Part shown: piece by piece, positions 17,243 through 26,040 of the stretch
Numbering within the stretch: position 1 is the stretch's first letter
Layout: the number at the start of each line of letters is the position of its first letter
Origin: Parasphingorhabdus sp.
GTDB taxonomy: Bacteria > Pseudomonadota > Alphaproteobacteria > Sphingomonadales > Sphingomonadaceae
Direction: 5' to 3'
Length of the DNA stretch: 64,000 bases
Assembly (NCBI GenBank): GCA_030373505.1
Contig: JAUCYS010000001.1
Location: forward strand, 1 to 64,000
The notes under the pieces: generated by a model
What the model was told of the DNA's origin: nothing
Database searches by the model: none
Seen by the model: only the letters and a program-made list of their open reading frames with translations
Program-made: the position numbers and the translations under genes

Positions 17243-17896
17243 ATGGCCGATAATATCGCCGAAGGCGTCAATCCAAGAGAAGTCGAGATACCGCCCGCCG
17301 GGTTAAAGGCGATCCTGACGGTACCGGCAAATCCGATCGCTATGGTTATTTTCGCTCATGGCAGCGGCAGTGGCCGGCTGAGCCCGCGCAACAATCACGT
17401 AGCGGCAGCGCTGCGCGAAGACGGGTTTGCGACGCTGCTTCTTGATCTGCTGACGCCAGAGGAAGAGCGGGACCGGGCAAATGTGTTCAATATCGAACTG
17501 CTCGCAGGACGTCTGTCCTTGGCTGCCCGTTGGGTCCGCGAGCAGCCGGCTTATTCCGAGATTCCGATCTGTTATTTCGGGGCAAGCACCGGCGCCGGTG
17601 CGGCGCTGGTCGCGGCTGCGCGGGATGAACCACCTATTGCGGCCATTGTCTCCCGTGGTGGCAGGCCCGATCTGGCAGGCCCGTGGCTGGGAAAGGTACG
17701 CGCTCCGACGTTGCTGATCGTCGGCAGCCTCGACGGTCCGGTGATTGACCTGAACAAGCAGGCCTATGACGCGCTGCAATCTCCAAAGCGACTGACCATC
17801 GTCAAGGGCGCCGGACATTTGTTCGAGGAGCCGGGGACGCTGGAAGAGGTGATTGTGCACGCCAGCGCCTGGTTCAGTGCGCACCCCGACCGGTGA
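17243..17896 (+). CDS. Dienelactone-hydrolase-like alpha/beta hydrolase
   Basis: A 217-residue alpha/beta hydrolase. The nucleophile elbow is GASTGAG (Ser115), with a probable acid at Asp164 (GSLDGP) and a histidine at His192 (GAGHLFEEPG), a complete triad in the right order. The early FAHGSGSGRLSPRN motif is typical of the group found next to, or fused with, phosphoribosyltransferases. It has no signal peptide, so it is cytoplasmic. The substrate is unknown. A GAGGAAAAACC ribosome site precedes the ATG, which lies 9 bases after the esterase gene. Mycobacterial Rv0571c, a DosR-regulon protein, fuses this kind of hydrolase to a phosphoribosyltransferase, matching the next gene. Confidence 0.88.
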   Translation: MADNIAEGVNPREVEIPPAGLKAILTVPANPIAMVIFAHGSGSGRLSPRNNHVAAALREDGFATLLLDLLTPEEERDRANVFNIELLAGRLSLAARWVREQPAYSEIPICYFGASTGAGAALVAAARDEPPIAAIVSRGGRPDLAGPWLGKVRAPTLLIVGSLDGPVIDLNKQAYDALQSPKRLTIVKGAGHLFEEPGTLEEVIVHASAWFSAHPDR

Positions 17897-17910
17897 CGAG
17901 GAGAGGGCAT

Positions 17911-18567
17911 GTGGATGGACGGGCAATTGCTTTTGAAAATCGACAGGATGCCGGCAGAAAGCTCGCCAGAAAGCTGAGCGAACGCGATTTTGACGATCCG
18001 CTGATTCTCGCGCTGCCTCGGGGTGGCGTTCCGGTTGCCTTTGAGGTGGCCAAAGCCCTTGGTGCGCAGATGGACCTTTTGTTTGTCAAGAAGATCGGCG
18101 CGCCCGGCTGGCCGGAATATGGCATCGGTGCGGTGGTTGATGGCGCCAGCCCGCAGATCGTGCTTACCGAGGAAATCGTCCGCCAGATCCGGCCCAGTCC
18201 CGACTATATCGAGGCCGAGACGCAGCGGCAGCTTAGGGAAATCGCCCGGCGACGCTCCGCCTATCTTGGCGATCGACAGCCGATTGATATCGCGGGCCGT
18301 ACGGTGATCATCGTCGATGACGGTATCGCAACCGGTGGAACGGTCAAGGCTGCCTTGAAAGGCGTGCGCAAGAACAAGCCGCGCAAGACCATCTTGGCGG
18401 TTCCGGTTGCCCCGCCGTCAGCGCTCGAAGAATTGCGGGGCGAATGCGACGAAATTGTCTGCCTGTACACGCCCAGCCCGTTCGGGGCGGTTGGCTCCTT
18501 CTACCGGGATTTCGACCAGACCAGCGACAGCGACGTGATCTCGCTGATGGCTCAATTGGATTTTTGA
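17911..18567 (+). CDS. Phosphoribosyltransferase domain protein
   Basis: A type I phosphoribosyltransferase-fold protein of 218 residues. The PRPP-binding loop is VIIVDDGIATGGT (about residues 132-144), and LALPRGGVPVAFEVA is the other conserved strand-loop. It belongs to the group annotated only as 'phosphoribosyltransferase'; base and reaction are unknown. I chose GTG 17911, which has the strong ribosome site GAGGAGAGGG 3 bases before it. An in-frame GTG at 17893 would overlap the hydrolase stop (GTGA), also plausible. It closes the esterase, hydrolase, transferase set, whose three activities are found fused in pairs in mycobacterial dormancy proteins. Confidence 0.88.
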   Translation: MDGRAIAFENRQDAGRKLARKLSERDFDDPLILALPRGGVPVAFEVAKALGAQMDLLFVKKIGAPGWPEYGIGAVVDGASPQIVLTEEIVRQIRPSPDYIEAETQRQLREIARRRSAYLGDRQPIDIAGRTVIIVDDGIATGGTVKAALKGVRKNKPRKTILAVPVAPPSALEELRGECDEIVCLYTPSPFGAVGSFYRDFDQTSDSDVISLMAQLDF

Positions 18568-18726
18568 CAAGCGCTCGTCTGCGCTTCGGTCGCTGTCGTT
18601 TCGCAATGATCAGCGGGCAATATTATTCCGTAACAATACCTATCGTTCCGGTTCCGCGGTCAACCTACAATGCCCGTTACAGTAGAACCATCAAGGTGAT
18701 CCGTTCTCGAAGATGAGGAGCGAGGC

Positions 18727-19170
18727 ATGCTGTTGCGCAAAGAAAGTCTTGTCGTAGCCGTTGACGGCACCAGAATGTCGATCTTCCGCAATATTGGCGA
18801 CGCTTTTGATCCGGAACTCAAACTTATCGAAGAATATCGCAGTCCGACCCGCAAGACTTCGGAACTGGGCACCGACAGACCCGGGCGGACCTTCCAGAGC
18901 AAGTCACTTCGCCGCGCCGCGCATGAACCGACGGATTTTCAGCAGCAGGAAGAGGACAATTTTGTCATCGCGGCTGTCAGGAAGATTGAAGAGATCGCAT
19001 CTGAAAGTCGCGAGGACCTTGTGCTCGTCGCAGCGCCCCGTGCGCTGGGACTGATCCGCAAAAATCTGAGTCCTGCAACCAGTGCCCAGCTGCTGGCGGA
19101 AATTCCAAAGGATTTTGGTGCCGATGATGCGGAGCCGCTCGCGAGAATGCTGGCAAAATACCAAGGCTGA
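18727..19170 (+). CDS. Host-attachment (AtsE-like) family protein
   Basis: A 147-residue protein matching the host attachment family: early [13 protein letters not shown], then [27 protein letters not shown], then [18 protein letters not shown] and a C-terminal [17 protein letters not shown]. The family name comes from an Agrobacterium plant-attachment locus, but the molecular function is unknown, and the fold recalls release-factor or nuclease-like stress proteins rather than an adhesin. GAGGAGCGAGG precedes the ATG. The stop overlaps the next ATG (TGATG), so it is coupled to the ABC exporter. A 159-base gap separates it from the phosphoribosyltransferase. Confidence 0.85.
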   Translation: MLLRKESLVVAVDGTRMSIFRNIGDAFDPELKLIEEYRSPTRKTSELGTDRPGRTFQSKSLRRAAHEPTDFQQQEEDNFVIAAVRKIEEIASESREDLVLVAAPRALGLIRKNLSPATSAQLLAEIPKDFGADDAEPLARMLAKYQG

Positions 19171-19907
19171 TGGCCGGGCCAGCACTCTCTCGTTCTCCCC
19201 AAGATGAAAGCCTGTACATTATTCGCGGGTTGACCAAGGTCTACGGCGAAGGGCCCACCGCAGTGCACGCGCTGCGGGGAATCGATCTCGAACTGCCCCG
19301 ATCGGCGATGGTCGTCTTGCTGGGGGCCAGCGGTTCGGGCAAATCCACCTTTCTCAACATCGTTGGCGGCCTGGATGAAGCGACGGATGGAGAGGTGTTT
19401 TTCGAAGGCCAGGAACTGACTGCGTTCGGCCCCGCCGAACTTACCGAATATCGCCGAAACTCAGTCAGTTTTGTGTTTCAATTCTACAATCTGGTGGCAT
19501 CGCTCACCGCCCGCGAAAATGTCTCGCTGATTACCGAGATTGCGGATGACCCGATGACACCCGAAGAGGCACTGGCGCTTGTCGGGCTGGAGAAGCGGAT
19601 CGATCATTTCCCGTCGCAGCTGTCCGGCGGCGAGCAGCAAAGGGTCGCCATTGCCCGCGCGATAGCCAAGCGGCCCAAGGTGATGTTCTGCGACGAGCCG
19701 ACCGGAGCGCTGGACAGCCAGACCGGCGTGATCGTTCTCGATGCGCTGGATCAGGTCAATCGCGAGCTTGGTACAACCACCCTGCTGATCACGCATAATG
19801 TTGTCATCGCCGATATGGCTGACCGGCTGCTACGCTTTGCTGACGGGGAGCTGGTCGAAGACCGCGACAATCCGCACCGCGTGGCGCCGTCGGAGCTGAG
19901 ATGGTAA
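19170..19907 (+). CDS. ABC transporter ATP-binding protein (MacB/LolD type)
   Basis: A 245-residue ABC ATPase. Walker A is GASGSGKST (52-60), the signature [15 protein letters not shown] about 150, Walker B with [13 protein letters not shown] about 170, and the H-loop LLITHN. The type is that paired with FtsX/MacB permeases, which work by mechanotransmission rather than by carrying substrate through a channel. ATG 19170 overlaps the preceding stop (TGATG), and the stop overlaps the permease start by 7 bases, so expression of the four genes from 18727 is probably coupled. Confidence 0.93.
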   Translation: MAGPALSRSPQDESLYIIRGLTKVYGEGPTAVHALRGIDLELPRSAMVVLLGASGSGKSTFLNIVGGLDEATDGEVFFEGQELTAFGPAELTEYRRNSVSFVFQFYNLVASLTARENVSLITEIADDPMTPEEALALVGLEKRIDHFPSQLSGGEQQRVAIARAIAKRPKVMFCDEPTGALDSQTGVIVLDALDQVNRELGTTTLLITHNVVIADMADRLLRFADGELVEDRDNPHRVAPSELRW

Positions 19908-22288
19908 GGCTGCCTGCCTGGCTCGGTGCGCTCGACCGCAAGCTGCTCCGGGATATCTGGAGGCTGCGGTCGCAGGCTTTCGCCATCGCGCTGGTGATCG
20001 CGGCGGGTATCGGCATGGTGGTCATGTCGTTCGGGATGATCCGGTCGCTGGAGGCCACTCGCGATGCCTATTACGACCGGTATCGTTTTGCCGACATATT
20101 TGCCTCCGCCAGACGGTTTTCCGAAAGCCTGGTCAATGATGTCCAGTCGCTTGACGGCGTCAGCATTGCGGAGGGGCGGCTGACCAGCAATGGCACGCTG
20201 GATATTCCTGGCATAGCGGAGCCGATCACTACGCGCATTCACTCGCTCCCGCGGGTCGGCGGGATGCCACGTGTCAATGCACTGGTCCTGCGTAGCGGCA
20301 GGTTACCCAATCCCGTCCGTCCCGACGAGGTGCTAGCGAGCGAGAAATTTGCCGATGCCGCGCGTATCGGTCTCGGCGATACGATCGAGGTGTTGCTCTA
20401 TGGCAAGAAGCAGCGCCTGAGGGTGGTCGGCACGGCACTGTCTCCGGAATATGTTTATGCCATTGGTCCTGGCCAGATCTTTCCGGACAATCGACGGTTC
20501 GGGGTGCTGTGGATGGGGGAAGAACATCTCGCCGCTGCCCTGAATTCGAGTAATGCCTATAACGAGGTGCTTATTCGCCTCGAACACGGCGCCGTCGCTC
20601 CTGAGGTCGTACGCCGGGTCGATAACCTGCTGGAACGCTATGGTGGCCGTGGAGCAGCCCCCCGAAGCGACCAGATTTCCGACCGTTTTCTCGAAAACGA
20701 ACTGTCCCAGCTTGGTCAAATGACCGCGATCCTGCCACCGATATTTCTCGGCGTTGCTGCGTTCCTGATCAATATGGTCCTGTCTCGCCTGGTCGAATCA
20801 GAACGCGAGATTATCGGTTTGCTGACTGCCTTTGGCTACCGCAACAGGGCGATCATGTGGCATTATGCCAAGCTCGCGCTGGTGCTGTCCTTGCCGGGAC
20901 TGGTCTTGGGCCTGATCCTCGGCTCGTGGATGGGCCGGGGGCTGGCCGGCCTCTACCAGGAATTTTTTGTATTTCCGTTTCTGACCTATCGCGCAGGATC
21001 GGATGTCTTTCTGATATCCTGCCTGATTACGATTACCGTCGTTCTGATCGGGGCGGCACAGACGGTCAGGCGGATCGGCAGGCTGAAAGCCGCGGAAGCG
21101 ATGCGCCCGCCCGTACCGCCCAATTATTCCGGTGGGATCGCCCGCCTGATCGGAAAAATCCGGAAACTCGACGAGCCGACCCGGATCATCCTGCGCGGGC
21201 TGGTCCGTCGGCCGCTGCGGTCGATGCTGGGGTCGTTTGGCGTCGCTGCCGCCCTGGGGCTCTATGTGGCGTCGGCGGGATCGATGGACAATGTCGGGAT
21301 GATGACCGATCTGCTGTTCCATCAGGCCAATCGCGCCGACATAAGTGTTTCCTTTGCCGAGCCGCGCGATGAACGGGTGCTTTTTGAACTGGAGCGGTTG
21401 CCCGGAGTCATGCGCGTGGAGCCGGTGTGCTATATTGCTGCCACCTTGTCGGCGGGCCATCGATCGCGGTCGGAGAGCCTGACCGGCATGAAGCGTGATA
21501 GCGATCTCAACCGGCTGGTCGACATCGACGATGGTCTGGTGCAGCCGCCGGTAAAAGGCCTGATGCTCTCGACAATATTGGCAAAGCAGCTCGCTGTTGC
21601 ACCGGGCGACCGGGTCGAGGTCAATATAACGGAAGGGCGGCGACCCCATCTGACACTGCCCGTCAGAAGCATTTTGAAAAGCCCGGTCGGCAATCCTGCC
21701 TATGTCGATTTCGCAAGCCTTGGCCCACTCATGCGGGAAACACCGCTGGCGTCCGGCGCCTATCTCAGCGTGGATCCGGACCAAGCCGATGCGCTGTACC
21801 GCAAGCTGAAGGCGATGCCGATCATTGCCGGATTTTCCCAGCGTGCTGCGGCCCTCAACGGCATTGACGAGACGGTTGGCGAAACCATGGGCATTGTGAC
21901 CCTGTTCAATACGGCCTTTTCCGCGCTCATCGTCTTTGGCGTGGTATATAATAATGCCCGCATCAGTCTCGCCGAGCGGGCGCGCGATCTGGTTTCGCTT
22001 CGTGTGCTCGGTTATCAGCGCTCCGAAGTCTCCTATATCCTGCTGGGAGAGCTAGCCCTGATTGTCATCGCCAGTCTCCCATTGGGTGCGCTGTTCGGTT
22101 ACTATCTGTCTCAATATCTCGCATCCTCGATGAGTGGAGATTTGTTTGTCATGCCCTTTGCCCTGTCAACTGCGACGATTGCCTTTGCCATATTGCTGGT
22201 GCTGATGACCGCTGCGGTTTCTTCCCTGTTTGTCAGCAGCCGTTTGAACCGGCTGGATCTGGTCAGCGTGTTGAAGACCAGGGAATGA
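19901..22288 (+). CDS. ABC transporter permease with two FtsX-like domains
   Basis: A 795-residue membrane protein with eight or so predicted membrane segments: one near residue 30, a group about 285-400, one about 445, and a group about 660-780. This is the duplicated FtsX/MacB-core layout of large permeases such as YbbP, with long extracytoplasmic loops between. It starts inside the end of the ATPase gene and its TGA overlaps the adaptor start (ATGA). Substrate is not readable; relatives move lipids, lipoproteins, peptides or other envelope material. The presence of a dedicated adaptor points to export across the periplasm rather than lipoprotein release. Confidence 0.9.
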   Translation: MVRLPAWLGALDRKLLRDIWRLRSQAFAIALVIAAGIGMVVMSFGMIRSLEATRDAYYDRYRFADIFASARRFSESLVNDVQSLDGVSIAEGRLTSNGTLDIPGIAEPITTRIHSLPRVGGMPRVNALVLRSGRLPNPVRPDEVLASEKFADAARIGLGDTIEVLLYGKKQRLRVVGTALSPEYVYAIGPGQIFPDNRRFGVLWMGEEHLAAALNSSNAYNEVLIRLEHGAVAPEVVRRVDNLLERYGGRGAAPRSDQISDRFLENELSQLGQMTAILPPIFLGVAAFLINMVLSRLVESEREIIGLLTAFGYRNRAIMWHYAKLALVLSLPGLVLGLILGSWMGRGLAGLYQEFFVFPFLTYRAGSDVFLISCLITITVVLIGAAQTVRRIGRLKAAEAMRPPVPPNYSGGIARLIGKIRKLDEPTRIILRGLVRRPLRSMLGSFGVAAALGLYVASAGSMDNVGMMTDLLFHQANRADISVSFAEPRDERVLFELERLPGVMRVEPVCYIAATLSAGHRSRSESLTGMKRDSDLNRLVDIDDGLVQPPVKGLMLSTILAKQLAVAPGDRVEVNITEGRRPHLTLPVRSILKSPVGNPAYVDFASLGPLMRETPLASGAYLSVDPDQADALYRKLKAMPIIAGFSQRAAALNGIDETVGETMGIVTLFNTAFSALIVFGVVYNNARISLAERARDLVSLRVLGYQRSEVSYILLGELALIVIASLPLGALFGYYLSQYLASSMSGDLFVMPFALSTATIAFAILLVLMTAAVSSLFVSSRLNRLDLVSVLKTRE

Positions 22289-23511
22289 CGAACAGAAAGC
22301 GCCATCTGTCCCGGCCGGGGCCCAGAATCATCCTCGGCCTGATCGCTGCGGTCGTGATCGCCGCAGTCTATTTGGCGTTGCGCACGCCGCCGATGGATGT
22401 GGACGTCGCCAAGGCGGTGAAAGCCCCGCTGCTTGTCACGATTGATGACGAGGGCGAGACCCGGGTACGCGATATATATACGGTCGCGGCTCCGATCAGC
22501 GGGGAGTTGCAGAGGATCGATCTGGAGCCGGGGGATCCGGTGGTTGCCGGCCAGACCGTGATCGCGCGGATCCTGCCCGCCCAACCCGATTTTCTGGATC
22601 CGCGCAGCGAATCGGAAACCCGCGCCCAGATCCGGGCCCTGGAAGCGAGCGTTGAATCGGCGATAGCAAGGATCGTTCAGGCGCAGGCCGACAGTCAGCT
22701 GTCGGCCGCAGATTTTGAGCGTACGGCGGCGCTCTATAAACGCGGATTTGCAACCCGGGCCGCGTATGACGGTGCACGCGCAGCGCGGGATAGCAGTGTT
22801 GCCCGGCTGGAGGAAGCCAGGGGCGCACGGGAGAATGCCCGGTTTGAGTTGCGCGCAGCCAGAGCGCGGCTGATGCCGCCTTCGAGCGTGAAATCGGGGG
22901 GCAAGGCGCTTGCTATCCGCTCACCCGAAAGCGGGTCGGTGCTTCGTCTGGTACAGGAAAGCGAAACCATGATCGCCGCTGGATCGACGATCATGGAGCT
23001 CGGCAATCCGAAGGACATCGAGATTGTCACCGATCTGCTGTCCAGCGATGCGGTCAAAATCAGGGCCGGCAGCGAGGTGCTGATCGATCATTGGGGAGGG
23101 GACAAGCCTCTGAAGGGCAGGGTCCGGCGGATCGAACCTTATGGGTTCACCAAGGTCTCGGCGCTGGGCGTGGAAGAGCAGCGGGTGAATGTCATCATCG
23201 ATCTGGTCGATCCGCTGGCTGCCCGCAAGAATCTCGGTCACGGCTACCGGGTGATCGTCCGGGTGGTGGAATGGTCGGGAGAAAATATTCTGCAGGTTCC
23301 GATCAGCGCCCTGTTCCGCGACAAGGGCCAGTGGTCGGTCTTCGTCATGCAGGATGGCAGGGCGCAGCTGGTGCCCGTCAGGGTCGGACGGATGAATGAC
23401 AAACGGGCACAGATCGTGGAAGGCCTGAAGGCCGGAGCATCGGTTATCCTCCACCCGAGCGAAAAGATCGACGACGGTGTCGCGGTCAGGTTGCGGGCCG
23501 GGGTTTCGTGA
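22285..23511 (+). CDS. HlyD/MacA-type periplasmic adaptor subunit
   Basis: A 408-residue protein with one N-terminal membrane anchor (about 14-32) and a periplasmic body: biotinyl-lipoyl halves (ISGELQRIDLEPGDPVVAGQ and RSPESGSVLRLV), a coiled-coil hairpin about 105-195 rich in A, R and E, a beta-barrel, and a membrane-proximal domain. It completes the ABC exporter and presumably docks to a TolC-like channel, which is not encoded in the window. Its ATG overlaps the permease stop. The last 26 bases overlap the end of the GNAT gene on the other strand. Confidence 0.9.
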   Translation: MTNRKRHLSRPGPRIILGLIAAVVIAAVYLALRTPPMDVDVAKAVKAPLLVTIDDEGETRVRDIYTVAAPISGELQRIDLEPGDPVVAGQTVIARILPAQPDFLDPRSESETRAQIRALEASVESAIARIVQAQADSQLSAADFERTAALYKRGFATRAAYDGARAARDSSVARLEEARGARENARFELRAARARLMPPSSVKSGGKALAIRSPESGSVLRLVQESETMIAAGSTIMELGNPKDIEIVTDLLSSDAVKIRAGSEVLIDHWGGDKPLKGRVRRIEPYGFTKVSALGVEEQRVNVIIDLVDPLAARKNLGHGYRVIVRVVEWSGENILQVPISALFRDKGQWSVFVMQDGRAQLVPVRVGRMNDKRAQIVEGLKAGASVILHPSEKIDDGVAVRLRAGVS

Positions 23512-24082
23512 GATCAAATTCGAGCAGCATCAGCGAGGGGTCGCCTGGATAGCTTTTGGCCGAGAAACCCATTTCCTTTTCCAGCGTGATCGCTGCGTGA
23601 TGGGAGCGGCTTTCAATCGACTGGAGCTTCTGGATTCCGTTGCGCCGGGCTTCGTCAATCACATATTCCAGGAACGTCCAGCTCATCCCGCGATGCTTGT
23701 AGTCACTGCGTACCACGATCGCGACTTCGGCTTCCGATTTGTCTTCGCTGGCGCCGATCATGGCGCTGGCGATGATCGTCTTGTCATCGATATCCAGGGC
23801 AATATAGTCTTCCTTGTGATCATGATCGACGTCGATCAGATCTTCGAGCAGGGAATCCCGGACTTCCGGTATCGGTGACAGGAAGCGGAACCGCAGATCG
23901 TCCCGCGATACATGGCGAAAGAAATCCGCCAGCGCTTCCTTGTCGGCAGGCTCGACCGGCCGGACATGGAATTCAAAACCCGACCGCGTGGTCAGCGGAA
24001 TGCTGTGGCTGACGATCAGATCATGGCCTGAATCGGCGGCTGCTTGATCGGGGGCCGGATCCGTGTGTTTCGCATCGGACAT
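23486..24082 (-). CDS. GNAT-family N-acetyltransferase
   Basis: A 198-residue protein with a GNAT domain from about residue 35: VRPVEPADKEALADFFRHVS, then VAIVVRSDYKHRGMSWTFLEYVIDEAR, where R-x-x-x-x-G is a variant of the acetyl-CoA pyrophosphate loop, and a C-terminal AITLEKEMGFS strand. It resembles the acetyltransferase module of bacterial protein lysine acetyltransferases (Pat-like), but no cyclic-nucleotide or CoA-ligase domain is attached. ATG 24082 is chosen for the AGGA about 9 bases upstream; ATG/GTG 24121 is an alternative. It is divergent from the D-lactate dehydrogenase gene. The substrate is unknown. Confidence 0.85.
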   Translation of the reverse strand: MSDAKHTDPAPDQAAADSGHDLIVSHSIPLTTRSGFEFHVRPVEPADKEALADFFRHVSRDDLRFRFLSPIPEVRDSLLEDLIDVDHDHKEDYIALDIDDKTIIASAMIGASEDKSEAEVAIVVRSDYKHRGMSWTFLEYVIDEARRNGIQKLQSIESRSHHAAITLEKEMGFSAKSYPGDPSLMLLEFDLTKPRPAT

Positions 24083-24359
24083 GGGAGAAAATCCTTTAGT
24101 TGGAACTGTTTTTGGAACCACGCCATCCTAGAAACGGGCATGATCGTTGCTATCCGTAATGATCCCTAGGCAGCTCATGATGAGCCTGGAGATCGGCAGT
24201 TTTTTTGATATTGTCTGTCATCTTGGAGAACAGAGCGACGATATATCGCGTCGAATAAGGGAATTTCCCGATTGCGGGCATGGAGGGCCGGCCGATAGAA
24301 TTTTCACTCATAGCAGTACCCATGTCTTCGGCGACGATCGCGACGGCAAGGACAGGATG

Positions 24360-25382
24360 ATGGATGTTTCGGTTTTCAGCACCAGGCCATATGATCGCAG
24401 ATTTCTGACGGCCGCCAATGCCGCCGGCGCTCACAGGCTCAATTTTCTGGAAGCCCGGCTTACGGTCGACACCGCCAAGCTTGCAGCAGGCAGCCAGGCT
24501 GTCTGTGTATTTGTGAACGATCTGCTGGATGCCGATATATTAAGGATGCTTGCCGATATCGGCGTCCGCCTGGTGGCGCTGCGCTGCGCCGGTTTCAACC
24601 GCGTCGATCTGAGAGAAGCGGCGAGGCTCGGGATCCATGTCGTCCGCGTGCCGGCCTATTCGCCGCACGCGGTCGCCGAACATGCCATGGCCCTGATGCT
24701 GAGCCTGATCCGGAATATTCATCGGGCCTATAATCGGGTCCGGGAGGGGAATTTCACTCTCGACGGACTGCTCGGTTTCGATCTCTCCGGAAAAAGCGTT
24801 GGCATTGTCGGGACCGGGAAAATTGGCACGGTGATGGCTCGGATATTGACCGGTTTCGGCTGCCGGGTGCTGGCATTCAATCCTGTCAGAAATGCCAAAT
24901 GCCTCCAAATGGGTGTGGAATATGCCGATTTTGACGAGATGGTTTCCGCCGCTGATATCATCACGCTCCATTGTCCCCTGACTCCACAAACCCGGCATCT
25001 GATCGGCGCCGGGAGCATCAGCCGGATGAAACCCGGCGTTGTCCTGATCAATACCAGCCGAGGGGCGGTTATCGATACACGTGCGGTTATCGCCGGGCTG
25101 AAATCCGGTCATTTCGGGGGCATTGGGCTGGATGTATATGAGGAGGAGGGGGATCTGTTTTTTGAAGATCTGTCCGAACACCCCATTCAGGATGATGTGT
25201 TTGCCCGCTTGCTGACCTTTCCCAATGTACTGATTACAGGTCATCAGGGATTTTTCACTGTCGAGGCGCTGGGCGCGATCGCAGCGACCACGATCAGCAA
25301 TATCGCAACCTTCGAGAATACGGGAAAGCTGGTGAACGAAGTGACGCTGGATATGTTGTATCCGGCTGCCGATGCCAGCTAG
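24360..25382 (+). CDS. ldhA: D-lactate dehydrogenase-type 2-hydroxyacid dehydrogenase
   Basis: A 340-residue NAD-dependent D-2-hydroxyacid dehydrogenase. The N-terminus [14 protein letters not shown] and the [13 protein letters not shown] and [16 protein letters not shown] blocks are those of fermentative D-LDH (LdhA) rather than SerA-type enzymes. The NAD loop is GIVGTGKIG; catalytic residues lie in [10 protein letters not shown] (Arg), LDVYEEE (Glu) and GHQGFFT (His). Likely reaction: pyruvate plus NADH to D-lactate, which would regenerate NAD+ without oxygen. ATG 24360 or the adjacent ATG 24357 both sit behind AAGGA; the frame is open a further 70 codons. A 25-base hairpin at 25419 follows. 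Confidence 0.9.
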   Translation: MDVSVFSTRPYDRRFLTAANAAGAHRLNFLEARLTVDTAKLAAGSQAVCVFVNDLLDADILRMLADIGVRLVALRCAGFNRVDLREAARLGIHVVRVPAYSPHAVAEHAMALMLSLIRNIHRAYNRVREGNFTLDGLLGFDLSGKSVGIVGTGKIGTVMARILTGFGCRVLAFNPVRNAKCLQMGVEYADFDEMVSAADIITLHCPLTPQTRHLIGAGSISRMKPGVVLINTSRGAVIDTRAVIAGLKSGHFGGIGLDVYEEEGDLFFEDLSEHPIQDDVFARLLTFPNVLITGHQGFFTVEALGAIAATTISNIATFENTGKLVNEVTLDMLYPAADAS

Positions 25383-25418
25383 AAACTTGATATAATTGCC
25401 GTAATCCGACATTGCGCG

Positions 25419-25443
25419 GCCAAAGGGGTTGCGACCCTTTGGC
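25419..25443 (+). terminator. Hairpin after the D-lactate dehydrogenase gene
   Basis: A perfect 9-bp inverted repeat GCCAAAGGG / CCCTTTGGC with a 7-base loop, 36 bases past the stop. There is no T-run on either strand, so it may be a weak intrinsic terminator or an RNA 3'-end protector. Confidence 0.45.
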
Positions 25444-25736
25444 AACGGGTGGGGGGCAAAAATCCCGAGAGTCGCAAGATACCGGCACAAGGATAATTGG
25501 CCGGTTCAGATGAGAATGTTCGTGTTCGCCTCAGCGCTCAACCCAAAATCTCAATGTGCATGTGACAGCCACGAAATGGCCCTTCGAGACGATGGTCCAT
25601 ATTGGTGCCATTCCGCCACCGACAAAGGGTCTCCGGTCGCAGAGGCGACGGGCGAACCTCAAGTAAGCTACGGGAAAATTGGTATTATTATGCCCTATCG
25701 AGGCAGTACAGAGACAGCCGGAAATGGGAAACTGAA
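25444..25736. other. Non-coding stretch, nothing recognised
   Basis: Together with the hairpin at 25419 this is a 354-base gap between the lactate dehydrogenase gene and the tRNA. Open frames are present, but none has a recognisable protein pattern, and the minus-strand frame here runs through the tRNA. I saw no second RNA gene or repeat. Confidence 0.5.
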
Positions 25737-25812
25737 TGGTGCCGCTTAGAGGATTCGAACCTCTGACCCCCGCATTACGAATGCGATGCTCTACCAACTG
25801 AGCTAAAGCGGC
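25737..25812 (-). tRNA. tRNA-Thr (anticodon CGT)
   Basis: A 76-base cloverleaf read on the minus strand: acceptor GCCGCTT / AAGCGGC, D-arm with GCTCAGTTGGTAGAGC, anticodon arm CGCA-TTCGTAA-TGCG with anticodon CGT, T-arm AGAGG-TTCGAAT-CCTCT, discriminator A and an encoded CCA. The anticodon decodes ACG (Thr). Confidence 0.96.
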
Positions 25813-26040
25813 ATCGATGAAATGGATGAGCGCGGACGCCACGCATTTGCATTGATCGCGGGCCATTACCAGCAGAGCTTTGCCGTGACAAGTCCGTCTG
25901 ATCGTTATTTCATATGGTCCGGGTGCGCAAGCCGGTGCCTGATGGCAAATCGGCAGGTGGACCATGCCCCAAAATTTACCGGATATTTACCATGAGCGGT
26001 GCACAGCAGTGGAACGTAGCAGCAACCGCAATGGGACAGC

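Noticed and set aside
25531-25965. Minus-strand 144-codon open frame
   Set aside because: It reads straight through the tRNA-Thr gene; the segment LAQLVEHRIRNAGVRGSNPLSGT is the usual spurious translation of a tRNA.
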